Shown here: positions 7,883-13,403 of the stretch, in pieces
Layout: every line of letters starts with the position of its first letter
Position numbering within the stretch: position 1 is the first letter of the stretch
Assembly (NCBI GenBank): GCA_002728355.1
Contig: PBXG01000008.1
Location: 74,747 to 88,149 of the forward strand
DNA length: 13,403 bases
Direction: 5' to 3'
From: Gammaproteobacteria bacterium
GTDB lineage: Bacteria > Pseudomonadota > Gammaproteobacteria > GCA-002705445 > GCA-002716945
Position numbers and translations under genes: made by a program
Notes under the pieces: model-generated
Told to the model about the DNA's origin: nothing
The model's input: only the letters and a program-made list of their open reading frames with translations
Database searches by the model: none

Positions 7883-7958
7883 GAGGATGAGGTTTAAGTA
7901 GCATAAATTATATAGAAACTCCCCGTTAATATGTAAACCGTTATTTAAACCTTACCTC
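7883..7958 (+). promoter_or_regulatory. Long imperfect stem-loop in the porin-mgtE gap
   Basis: Bases 7883-7902 can pair with 7940-7958. The result is a 19-bp stem with one bulged A (7887) and a few G-U pairs; its core is GGTTTAA (7891-7897) with TTAAACC (7945-7951). The loop is about 37 nt. No T-tract follows on either side, so it is not an ordinary intrinsic terminator. It could protect the porin mRNA 3' end or form part of a structured mgtE leader. The pairing was found by hand, with no energy calculation. Confidence 0.5.
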
Positions 7959-7992
7959 AACAAATAATCTTCAAACAAAATAAATAAATTGG

Positions 7993-8023
7993 AAACCTAT
8001 TCTAATAAGTAGATAATAGGTTT
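7993..8023 (+). promoter_or_regulatory. Stem-loop abutting the mgtE start codon
   Basis: AAACCTATT (7993-8001) and AATAGGTTT (8015-8023) form a perfect 9-bp inverted repeat with a 13-nt loop. The 3' arm ends on the base before the mgtE ATG (8024). It contains the only purine-rich AGG (8018-8020) near the start, so folding would hide the ribosome binding region. Translational control of mgtE is an inference. Confidence 0.5.
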
Positions 8024-9391
8024 ATGAGCGTTAATAAAATACAAGATGAGAATAATATTACTTTAGATGAACTAGCAAAAGTACTTGATAGTGGAGCTAT
8101 TATTCAAGCTCGTTCTTTATTGAATTCACTTTATCCTTCTGAAATAGCCGATGTCATTGAGGGATCACCAAGAAATCGTCGTGATTTAATTTGGAAGCTT
8201 GTATCAAATGAAAATAAAGGTGAAGCGCTAGCAGAAATGAGTGAGGAGATAAGGGGAAACTTGCTTGATGAGCTAATTGATCAAGATGGAACCGAGGGTC
8301 TAGCGCAAATCGCAGAAAACTTAGATACCGATGACCTTGCAGATATAATAAAGTCTTTGCCTAAACACTTAATAAGAACTGCTGTAAAAAGTCTAGATAA
8401 GCAAAATCAAGACCGTCTTGCTAAAGTACTATCGTTCCCAGATGATACTGCTGGCGGATTAATGAATACCGATACCATTAATATAAGGTCAAGTGTTACG
8501 GTTGAAGTTCTATTAAAATACATTAGACGTCTTGGTAAACTTCCTGAACAAACCGATATTATATTTGTTACAGATATCATGAATAAGTATTTTGGATACG
8601 TTTCTATACAAGATCTTTTGATAAGTAATCCCTCTAGTCTTGTTTCTGAGATCATGATTGAAGACAAAAATATTATTGATCCTGATACCGATAAACATGA
8701 AGTTGCTAAGACTTTTGAAGACCATGACCTTTTATCTGCAGCTGTTGTTGATAAAGATGGCGTGCTACTTGGTAGAATAACTGTGGATGATGTTGTTGAT
8801 GTAATTAGAGACGAAGCGGAAGACTCAGTTCTCAATATGGCAGGACTGAATAAAGAAGATGATATTTTTGCGCCTATTTTCCAAAGTACAAAAAGAAGAA
8901 CTGTCTGGTTAGGAGCTAATTTATTAACTGCCATCCTTGCAGCAGCTGCCATAGGTATATTTGAGGCAACAATTGAAAAAGTTGTAGCTCTTGCCATACT
9001 CATGCCAATAGTCGCAAGTATGGGCGGCATTGCTGGAATGCAAAGTCTTGCGCTTGTAATAAGGTCGCAAGCTACAAATCAAATTGGTGAATCCAATTCG
9101 AGACTATTGATAATTAAAGAATCGTTAATAGGCGTATTAAATGGAATCCTATGGTCATCGATTGTAGCGGTTGCAGTTTATCTATGGTTTGATAGTGTTT
9201 TTTTAGGAACAGTTATAGCTTCGGCTTTAATGATTAATCTTATCATTGGTGCGATTAGCGGAGTAAGTCTTCCTCTTATCCTAAAAAAAATGGATATAGA
9301 CCCTGCTCTCGCAGGAGGTGTAATATTAACTACCATAACAGATATTGTTGGGTTCATATCTTTGTTAGGTGTTGCAACAATCATCATGTAA
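8024..9391 (+). CDS. mgtE: Mg2+ transporter/channel MgtE
   Basis: MgtE is an inner-membrane dimeric Mg2+ channel gated by its cytosolic domains. The 455 residues match the family. In order there is an N-terminal helical domain (about 15-135, with acidic repeats such as LLDELIDQDGTEG and the segment DDLADIIKSLP), two CBS domains (about 140-270, with DDTAGGLMNTD and GRITVDDVVDVIRDEA), a connecting helix, and five membrane helices (about 290-455). Conserved pore-region motifs include LMPIVASMGGIAGMQ and DPALAGG...TTITD, whose aspartate D440 corresponds to the pore Mg2+ ligand. GGIAGMQ replaces the GGNTGNQ form of the Thermus protein, apparently a variant found in proteobacteria. The only start near the domain boundary is the ATG at 8024, directly after a stem-loop. 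No clear well-spaced Shine-Dalgarno sequence is visible. Confidence 0.94.
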   Translation: MSVNKIQDENNITLDELAKVLDSGAIIQARSLLNSLYPSEIADVIEGSPRNRRDLIWKLVSNENKGEALAEMSEEIRGNLLDELIDQDGTEGLAQIAENLDTDDLADIIKSLPKHLIRTAVKSLDKQNQDRLAKVLSFPDDTAGGLMNTDTINIRSSVTVEVLLKYIRRLGKLPEQTDIIFVTDIMNKYFGYVSIQDLLISNPSSLVSEIMIEDKNIIDPDTDKHEVAKTFEDHDLLSAAVVDKDGVLLGRITVDDVVDVIRDEAEDSVLNMAGLNKEDDIFAPIFQSTKRRTVWLGANLLTAILAAAAIGIFEATIEKVVALAILMPIVASMGGIAGMQSLALVIRSQATNQIGESNSRLLIIKESLIGVLNGILWSSIVAVAVYLWFDSVFLGTVIASALMINLIIGAISGVSLPLILKKMDIDPALAGGVILTTITDIVGFISLLGVATIIM

Positions 9392-9392
9392 A

Positions 9393-9420
9393 AATATCTT
9401 AATAAGAATATTAACATTTT
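9393..9420 (+). terminator. Weak possible terminator after mgtE
   Basis: AATATCTT (9393-9400) pairs with AAGAATATT (9404-9412) with one bulge and a 3-nt loop, followed by AACATTTTCTT. It starts 2 nt after the mgtE stop and is very A/T-rich, so it would be a poor terminator. It is the only candidate between mgtE and the nrd promoter region. Confidence 0.3.
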
Positions 9421-9431
9421 CTTATAGTCCT

Positions 9432-9462
9432 TTATCTACAGCTTTTCCACAACATTGCCACA
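9432..9462 (+). promoter_or_regulatory. Tandem DnaA-box-like array upstream of nrdA
   Basis: Three nonamers begin exactly 11 bp apart: TTATCTACA (9432-9440), TTTTCCACA (9443-9451) and ATTGCCACA (9454-9462). Against TTWTNCACA they have one, zero and two mismatches. A fourth CACA in the same phase (AAAAACACA, 9465-9473) runs into the first NrdR box. E. coli nrdAB is known to be controlled by DnaA boxes upstream of its promoter, so DnaA binding is plausible. It is unproven here. Confidence 0.5.
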
Positions 9463-9468
9463 GAAAAA

Positions 9469-9484
9469 ACACAACATATAGTGT
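9469..9484 (+). promoter_or_regulatory. NrdR box 1
   Basis: ACACAACATATAGTGT matches the NrdR consensus ACACWATATATWGTGT at 15 of 16 positions. It lies upstream of an nrdAB operon and is paired with a second box 32 bp on. NrdR represses ribonucleotide reductase genes when (d)ATP levels are high. Confidence 0.88.
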
Positions 9485-9500
9485 TAGAACCTACTTACAA

Positions 9501-9516
9501 CCACAACGATTAGTGT
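9501..9516 (+). promoter_or_regulatory. NrdR box 2
   Basis: CCACAACGATTAGTGT matches 11 of 16 consensus positions and keeps the CAC...GTGT ends. It starts 32 bp after box 1, about three helical turns, which is the usual spacing for cooperative NrdR binding. One box strong and one degenerate is common. Confidence 0.75.
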
Positions 9517-9529
9517 TACAATCTTGTAA
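9516..9529 (+). promoter_or_regulatory. 14-bp perfect dyad next to NrdR box 2
   Basis: TTACAA (9516-9521) and TTGTAA (9524-9529) are exact inverted copies around TC. The dyad shares its first base with NrdR box 2. It may be an operator for another regulator, or TTGTAA may serve as a -35 element. No regulator is identified. Confidence 0.3.
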
Positions 9530-9556
9530 AGGGTAATCTGTGTGTTAAATGATGTT

Positions 9557-9562
9557 TATAAT
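9557..9562 (+). promoter_or_regulatory. Likely -10 element of the nrdA promoter
   Basis: A perfect TATAAT lies 50 nt before the nrdA ATG and 40 bp after NrdR box 2. No good -35 is seen 17 bp upstream (TAATCT at 9534-9539), as is common for activator-dependent promoters. An alternative uses TTGTAA (9524-9529) with TTAAAT (9545-9550), spacing 15. Confidence 0.45.
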
Positions 9563-9606
9563 ATTTACGCAGAATGCCACCTAAATAAATAGGATGTTAT
9601 AGATAA

Positions 9607-12459
9607 ATGAAAGAAGAATTACAAGAAAATCAAGAATTTGAACCTTCTGGATCTCCGGATGTAAGCCCTAACGTATCCATTTCTCCAGTTCCTGGCAGAT
9701 ATAGAGTGATGAGAAGGAATGGAAAGGTCACAACATATGATCTAAGTAAAATAATTGTAGCTATGACCAAGGCATTTTTGAGTGTGGAAGGTAGTAGTGC
9801 AGCAGCTTCAACTAGAATTCACAACGAAGTGGAGTCATTAGCTAATAAAGTTGATTCGGCAATACGTAGAAGATTCCCCGAGGGAGGTGTAGTACATATT
9901 GAGGACATACAAGATCAAGTCGAGTTGGCTATTATGAGAGCAGGTTATCAGGATGTTGCAAGAGCGTATGTAATATATAGAGAAGAAAGAGCACAGGCAA
10001 GAAGCCAGAATCAAATTGATAGTGTTGAAGATTTACCAATTAAGAAGTCGATTCTATTAGAGGATGGTTCAACAGAATCATTGGATATATCAAGATTGAG
10101 ATTAACCGTTTCTGAGTGTTGCTCTGGAATCGATGATGTATCTGAAGATTTGATTTATGAGGCTATAGATAAAAATATATACGATGGTATTAAAAAAGAA
10201 GATTTAGCGAGTTCTATTTTAATATCTGTCAGACCTTTGATTGAGAAAGAACCTAATTATTCATATGTCGTTGCAAGGCTTTTATTGACGAATATTTACG
10301 AAGAAGCACTGACGTTTGTTGGTCATAAAGATAGTCAACCAACAATTAAAAGCATGAAGAAAAATTATATAGATTATTTTAAATCCTATATATGTGAAGC
10401 AAGCGAACTCAAATTACTTGATAAAGAACTTCTAAATTATGATCTGGATCTGCTAGGGAATTCAATAGTTTCTTCGAGAGATTTGTCGTTTACATATTTG
10501 GGTTTACAAACTCTATATGACAGATACTTTATTCATCATAAAGAAAAAAGATTTGAGCTCCCGCAGGCATTTTTTATGCGTGTAGCAATGGGTTTGGCAA
10601 TTAATGAGACTGACAGAGAAGCTAAAGCAATAGAATTCTATAATTTAATCTCATCTTTTGATTTTATGTGTAGTACACCAACACTATTTAATTCAGGTAC
10701 ATTAAGACCTCAATTATCATCTTGTTACTTATCAACAATCCCTGACGATTTAAAAGGAATTTTTCAAGGTATAAGCGATGATGCAATGTTATCTAAGTTT
10801 GCTGGTGGTTTAGGAAATGATTGGTCTCAAGTAAGAGCATTGGGTTCATATATCAAAGGAACAAACGGTAAGAGTCAAGGTGTAATTCCTTTCTTAAAAG
10901 TAGCAAATGATACTGCAGTGGCTGTTAATCAAGGCGGCAAAAGAAAAGGAGCAATGTGTGCTTACCTAGAAACATGGCATCTTGATATTGAGCAATTTTT
11001 AGAACTGAGAAAAAATACTGGAGACGACAGAAGGCGAACACATGATATGAATACTGCTAATTGGATTCCAGATTTATTTATGAAAAGATTACATAATGAT
11101 CAAGAATGGACGCTTTTCTCACCTGATGACACACCTGATTTACATGATCTAACTGGTATAGCATTCGAAGAAAAATATGAATCGTATGAATCTGAAGCAG
11201 CTGAAGGAAAAATAACTAATTTTAAAAAGGTTAAAGCATTAGATTTATGGAGAAAAATGCTGAGTATGTTATTTGAAACTGGCCATCCATGGATTACTTT
11301 CAAAGACCCTTGCAATCTTCGTTCACCGCAGCAGCACAAGGGAGTTGTTCATTCTTCAAATCTCTGCACAGAAATTACTCTTAATACATCTCATGATGAG
11401 ATTGCGGTATGCAATTTAGGCTCGGTTAATTTGGTATCTCACATAGATGAGAATAATGAAATTAATCAAGACAAATTATCTAAAACTATAGCAACAGCAA
11501 TGAGAATGTTAGATAACGTGATTGATTATAATTACTACAGTGTTGATAAAGCTAAAAATTCGAATCTGAAACACCGACCTGTAGGTTTGGGAGTTATGGG
11601 ATTTCAAGATGCATTATATAAATTAAGGATACCATATGCATCTAATCAAGCGGTAGACTTTGCTGATAAGAGCATGGAGTGTATAAGTTATTATGCTATT
11701 GAAGCTTCAATGAATCTTGCAAAAGAAAGAGGATCTTATGAGTCATTCGATGGTTCTCTATGGAGCAAGGGCATTTTACCTATTGATAGTCTAAAAAGCT
11801 TCAAAAAAGTGAGAGGAAAATTCTTAGACGTAAATATGGATGAGCAATTAGATTGGTCTAGTCTCAGACAAAACGTTGTAAAACATGGTATTAGAAATTC
11901 CAATACTTTGGCAATTGCTCCAACAGCAACCATATCTAATATTTGTGGAGTTTCTCAATCAATCGAACCCACATATCAGAACCTCTATGTGAAGTCTAAT
12001 TTATCGGGTGAATTTACAGTTATTAATCCTTATTTAATTGAAGATTTCAAGAAAGTTAAGATTTGGGACGAAGTGATGATTAAAGACTTAAAGTACTTTG
12101 ATGGACAATTATCTGAAATAAGCAGAGTCCCAGATGATTTAAAAAATCTATATCAAACTTGCTTTGAAATTGACACCCGCTGGTTAGTTGAGGCTGCCGC
12201 AAGAAGACAAAAATGGATTGATCAGTCTCAATCACTCAACCTCTATATACCTGATACGGATGGTAAAAAATTAGAAAGTGCTTATAAGCTTGCGTGGATA
12301 AGAGGATTAAAAACAACCTATTATTTAAGATCGCTTGGAGCAACTCATGTTGAAAAAAGTACCAGTGATAACGCTGGCTCATCGCTAAATGCGGTCAAAA
12401 ATGAAGCAGAGGTTAAACAGTGTTTAATAGAAGATCCAGATTGTGAGGCATGCCAATGA
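9607..12459 (+). CDS. nrdA: Class Ia ribonucleotide reductase large subunit NrdA with two ATP-cones
   Basis: NrdA reduces ribonucleoside diphosphates to deoxyribonucleotides with a radical supplied by NrdB. Its 950 residues exceed E. coli NrdA (about 760) because there are two N-terminal ATP-cone domains: cone 1 at about 31-130 (RRNGKVTTYDLSKI) and a degenerate cone 2 at about 146-235. The catalytic barrel carries C373 (SSCYLS) and C602 (VCNLGS) as the redox pair, and N585, C587 and E589 (NLCTE) as the active-site triad with the thiyl cysteine. Radical-transfer tyrosines Y905 and Y906 are present. The C-terminal thiol shuttle is CEAC (C946, C949). All key residues are present, so the enzyme should be active. 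Double-cone NrdA is known from Pseudomonas aeruginosa, where only the first cone binds nucleotide. The ATG at 9607 follows AGGA (9591-9594) at a rather long distance. Confidence 0.96.
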   Translation: MKEELQENQEFEPSGSPDVSPNVSISPVPGRYRVMRRNGKVTTYDLSKIIVAMTKAFLSVEGSSAAASTRIHNEVESLANKVDSAIRRRFPEGGVVHIEDIQDQVELAIMRAGYQDVARAYVIYREERAQARSQNQIDSVEDLPIKKSILLEDGSTESLDISRLRLTVSECCSGIDDVSEDLIYEAIDKNIYDGIKKEDLASSILISVRPLIEKEPNYSYVVARLLLTNIYEEALTFVGHKDSQPTIKSMKKNYIDYFKSYICEASELKLLDKELLNYDLDLLGNSIVSSRDLSFTYLGLQTLYDRYFIHHKEKRFELPQAFFMRVAMGLAINETDREAKAIEFYNLISSFDFMCSTPTLFNSGTLRPQLSSCYLSTIPDDLKGIFQGISDDAMLSKFAGGLGNDWSQVRALGSYIKGTNGKSQGVIPFLKVANDTAVAVNQGGKRKGAMCAYLETWHLDIEQFLELRKNTGDDRRRTHDMNTANWIPDLFMKRLHNDQEWTLFSPDDTPDLHDLTGIAFEEKYESYESEAAEGKITNFKKVKALDLWRKMLSMLFETGHPWITFKDPCNLRSPQQHKGVVHSSNLCTEITLNTSHDEIAVCNLGSVNLVSHIDENNEINQDKLSKTIATAMRMLDNVIDYNYYSVDKAKNSNLKHRPVGLGVMGFQDALYKLRIPYASNQAVDFADKSMECISYYAIEASMNLAKERGSYESFDGSLWSKGILPIDSLKSFKKVRGKFLDVNMDEQLDWSSLRQNVVKHGIRNSNTLAIAPTATISNICGVSQSIEPTYQNLYVKSNLSGEFTVINPYLIEDFKKVKIWDEVMIKDLKYFDGQLSEISRVPDDLKNLYQTCFEIDTRWLVEAAARRQKWIDQSQSLNLYIPDTDGKKLESAYKLAWIRGLKTTYYLRSLGATHVEKSTSDNAGSSLNAVKNEAEVKQCLIEDPDCEACQ

Positions 12460-12608
12460 TATATCTAATTTCATCAATAGTAATAATTGTAACTCTTTTG
12501 GTTTATACAGTAGTTAACATCAAAAGAGAGTTAGAAGAACTAAAAATAACCAAAAAGAATTTAGCTGCAACAAAAGGATGGCAGCAATTAATTAAATTAG
12601 GAGATTAA
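12456..12608 (+). CDS. 50-residue single-pass membrane protein between nrdA and nrdB (unrecognised)
   Basis: I do not recognise this protein. The frame gives 50 residues: a charge-free hydrophobic segment at 2-20 ([19 protein letters not shown]), then a basic/acidic tail starting [10 protein letters not shown], with I22, L29 and L36 at heptad spacing, and ending [10 protein letters not shown]. The K/R residues just after the hydrophobic part predict a cytoplasmic C-terminus. GAGG (12445-12448) lies 7 nt before the ATG. The ATG overlaps the nrdA stop as ATGA, and nrdB begins 1 nt after this TAA. The whole nrdA-nrdB gap is therefore used by this frame, which argues for a real gene coupled to both subunits. 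An in-frame ATG at 12450 is too close to the GAGG. A function linked to ribonucleotide reductase (membrane tether, assembly or regulation) is guesswork from position alone. Confidence 0.75.
   Translation: MIYLISSIVIIVTLLVYTVVNIKRELEELKITKKNLAATKGWQQLIKLGD
12599..12603 (+). promoter_or_regulatory. nrdB ribosome binding site inside the small membrane gene
   Basis: AGGAG at 12599-12603 lies 6 nt before the nrdB ATG (12610) and within the last codons of the 50-residue ORF. Ribosomes finishing the small gene would end on the nrdB start, which suggests coupling. Confidence 0.75.
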
Positions 12609-12609
12609 A

Positions 12610-13403
12610 ATGTATAACGGATGGGAAGACCCTATAAAAGAGGCCTTAAATAAACCTGAGCCTAAACTCAACAAGGTAGCTCAAAAAACTTCTGAAGAAA
12701 AGCTTACAGACACAGGTCTAGATAATAATCATGATCATTTAAGCGTCGGCAATACAGGTCTTGAAAGTATCGAACAAGGTGCAGAGAGAATTCGCGTAGA
12801 TGATAAAGCAATTATTAATTGTAGAGCTGATTTAAATCAACTAGTACCATTTAAATATGAATGGGCTTGGAAAAAATACCTTGATGGCTCTGCAAATCAT
12901 TGGATGCCAGAAGAGATAGCGATGCATGATGATATAAGACTTTGGAACGATCCCAAAGGCTTAACAGAAGATGAGCGTAAAATTGTTGAAACTAATCTAG
13001 GGTTTTTCTCGACTGCAGACTCATTGGTTGCTAATAACTTAGTTTTGGCTGTTTATAAACATATTACTAATCCAGAATGTAGACAGTATTTATTAAGACA
13101 AGCTTTTGAAGAAGCAATACATACGCATGCATATACGTATTGTGTGCAATCGTTAGGCCTAGATGAATCAAGAATATTTAATATGTACAGAGAAATACCT
13201 GCGGTAGCTACCAAAGCAGAATGGGCATTGCCATTCACTCAGAGTTTAGGTGATCCAAATTTTAAAACAGGTACACTTGAAAATAATCAAAGATTACTAA
13301 GAGACTTGATTGCATTTTATGTAGTTTTTGAAGGAATTTTCTTTTATGTTGGTTTTACTCAGATATTATCTATGGGGCGTAGAAATAAACTTACAGGAGT
13401 AGC
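12610..13403 (+). CDS. nrdB: Class Ia ribonucleotide reductase small subunit NrdB, 3' end missing
   Basis: NrdB houses the di-iron centre and tyrosyl radical that start catalysis in NrdA. The window holds 265 residues and cuts the gene at the right edge. The first 65 or so residues are a polar, poorly conserved extension. The ferritin-like core starts at about 71 ([17 protein letters not shown]). Metal-ligand candidates visible are D108 (in [16 protein letters not shown]), E168 and H171 ([12 protein letters not shown]) and E241 ([10 protein letters not shown]). Y175, four residues after H171, fits the radical tyrosine, so this is a Tyr-radical (class Ia) subunit rather than a Phe-type class Ic one. 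The remaining two ligands fall beyond the window. The sequence style matches the roughly 400-residue gammaproteobacterial NrdB. Confidence 0.95.
   Translation, partial: MYNGWEDPIKEALNKPEPKLNKVAQKTSEEKLTDTGLDNNHDHLSVGNTGLESIEQGAERIRVDDKAIINCRADLNQLVPFKYEWAWKKYLDGSANHWMPEEIAMHDDIRLWNDPKGLTEDERKIVETNLGFFSTADSLVANNLVLAVYKHITNPECRQYLLRQAFEEAIHTHAYTYCVQSLGLDESRIFNMYREIPAVATKAEWALPFTQSLGDPNFKTGTLENNQRLLRDLIAFYVVFEGIFFYVGFTQILSMGRRNKLTGV

Noticed and set aside
7931..7936. Start-stop element ATGTAA in the loop before mgtE
   Set aside because: It has no ribosome binding site, and a six-base word is common by chance.
7861..8023. M-box (ykoK) Mg2+ riboswitch before mgtE
   Set aside because: The gap is long enough and structured, but I could not recognise conserved M-box elements by eye. 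The hairpins are reported without a class name.
9549..9584. 11-codon open frame (MMFIIFTQNAT) upstream of nrdA as a leader peptide
   Set aside because: It starts upstream of the probable transcription start implied by TATAAT at 9557-9562 and has no Shine-Dalgarno sequence.
12450..12455. ATG at 12450 as the start of the small membrane gene
   Set aside because: It is in frame but only 1 nt from GAGG (12445-12448). The ATG at 12456 has proper spacing and an ATGA overlap with nrdA.
1..13403. CRISPR arrays, tRNA/rRNA genes, insertion sequences, integrases, toxin-antitoxin or phage genes
   Set aside because: None was seen. The longest gene-free stretch is about 215 bp and is taken up by the nrd control region.

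Overview
This is an AT-rich, densely coded bacterial segment (about one third G+C by eye) with every supported gene on the + strand. It looks Gram-negative: it has an outer-membrane porin, a periplasmic phosphate-binding protein with a signal peptide, and long PstC/PstA permeases with periplasmic domains. The ribonucleotide reductase (NrdA with two ATP-cones, a Pseudomonas-type NrdB) points to Gammaproteobacteria. The low G+C and compact spacing would suit a free-living marine lineage (a SUP05/Thioglobus-like organism is one guess), but the genus cannot be fixed from this window.

Region 1 (1-6617) is a phosphate-starvation module in the order phoR (5' end missing), pstS, pstC, pstA, pstB, phoU, phoB. 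The Pst ABC transporter imports phosphate. PhoR senses phosphate status through Pst and PhoU and phosphorylates PhoB, which activates Pho-box promoters. The genes from pstC on are tightly packed, with 4-8 bp overlaps at pstC/pstA and phoU/phoB. A perfect 10-bp stem-loop separates pstS from pstC.

Region 2 (6618-7860) is a porin gene preceded by a very clear Pho box: two identical CTGTAAT heptamers 11 bp apart. The porin is therefore probably a phosphate-limitation porin that supplies the Pst system.

Region 3 (7861-9391) is mgtE, a Mg2+ channel/transporter. Its leader carries two inverted repeats, one of which ends on the base before the start codon.

Region 4 (9392-13403) is a class Ia ribonucleotide reductase operon: nrdA, an unrecognised 50-codon membrane-protein ORF, and nrdB (cut by the window end). 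The upstream region holds an array of DnaA-box-like elements at 11-bp pitch, two NrdR boxes 32 bp apart, a short perfect dyad and a TATAAT element. This implies joint control by replication initiator and nucleotide pool.

The best candidates for something undescribed are the tiny membrane protein coupled between nrdA and nrdB, the phased DnaA/NrdR control region, and the two-hairpin mgtE leader. No tRNA, rRNA, CRISPR array, insertion sequence or phage gene was seen, and no gene-free stretch exceeds about 215 bp.
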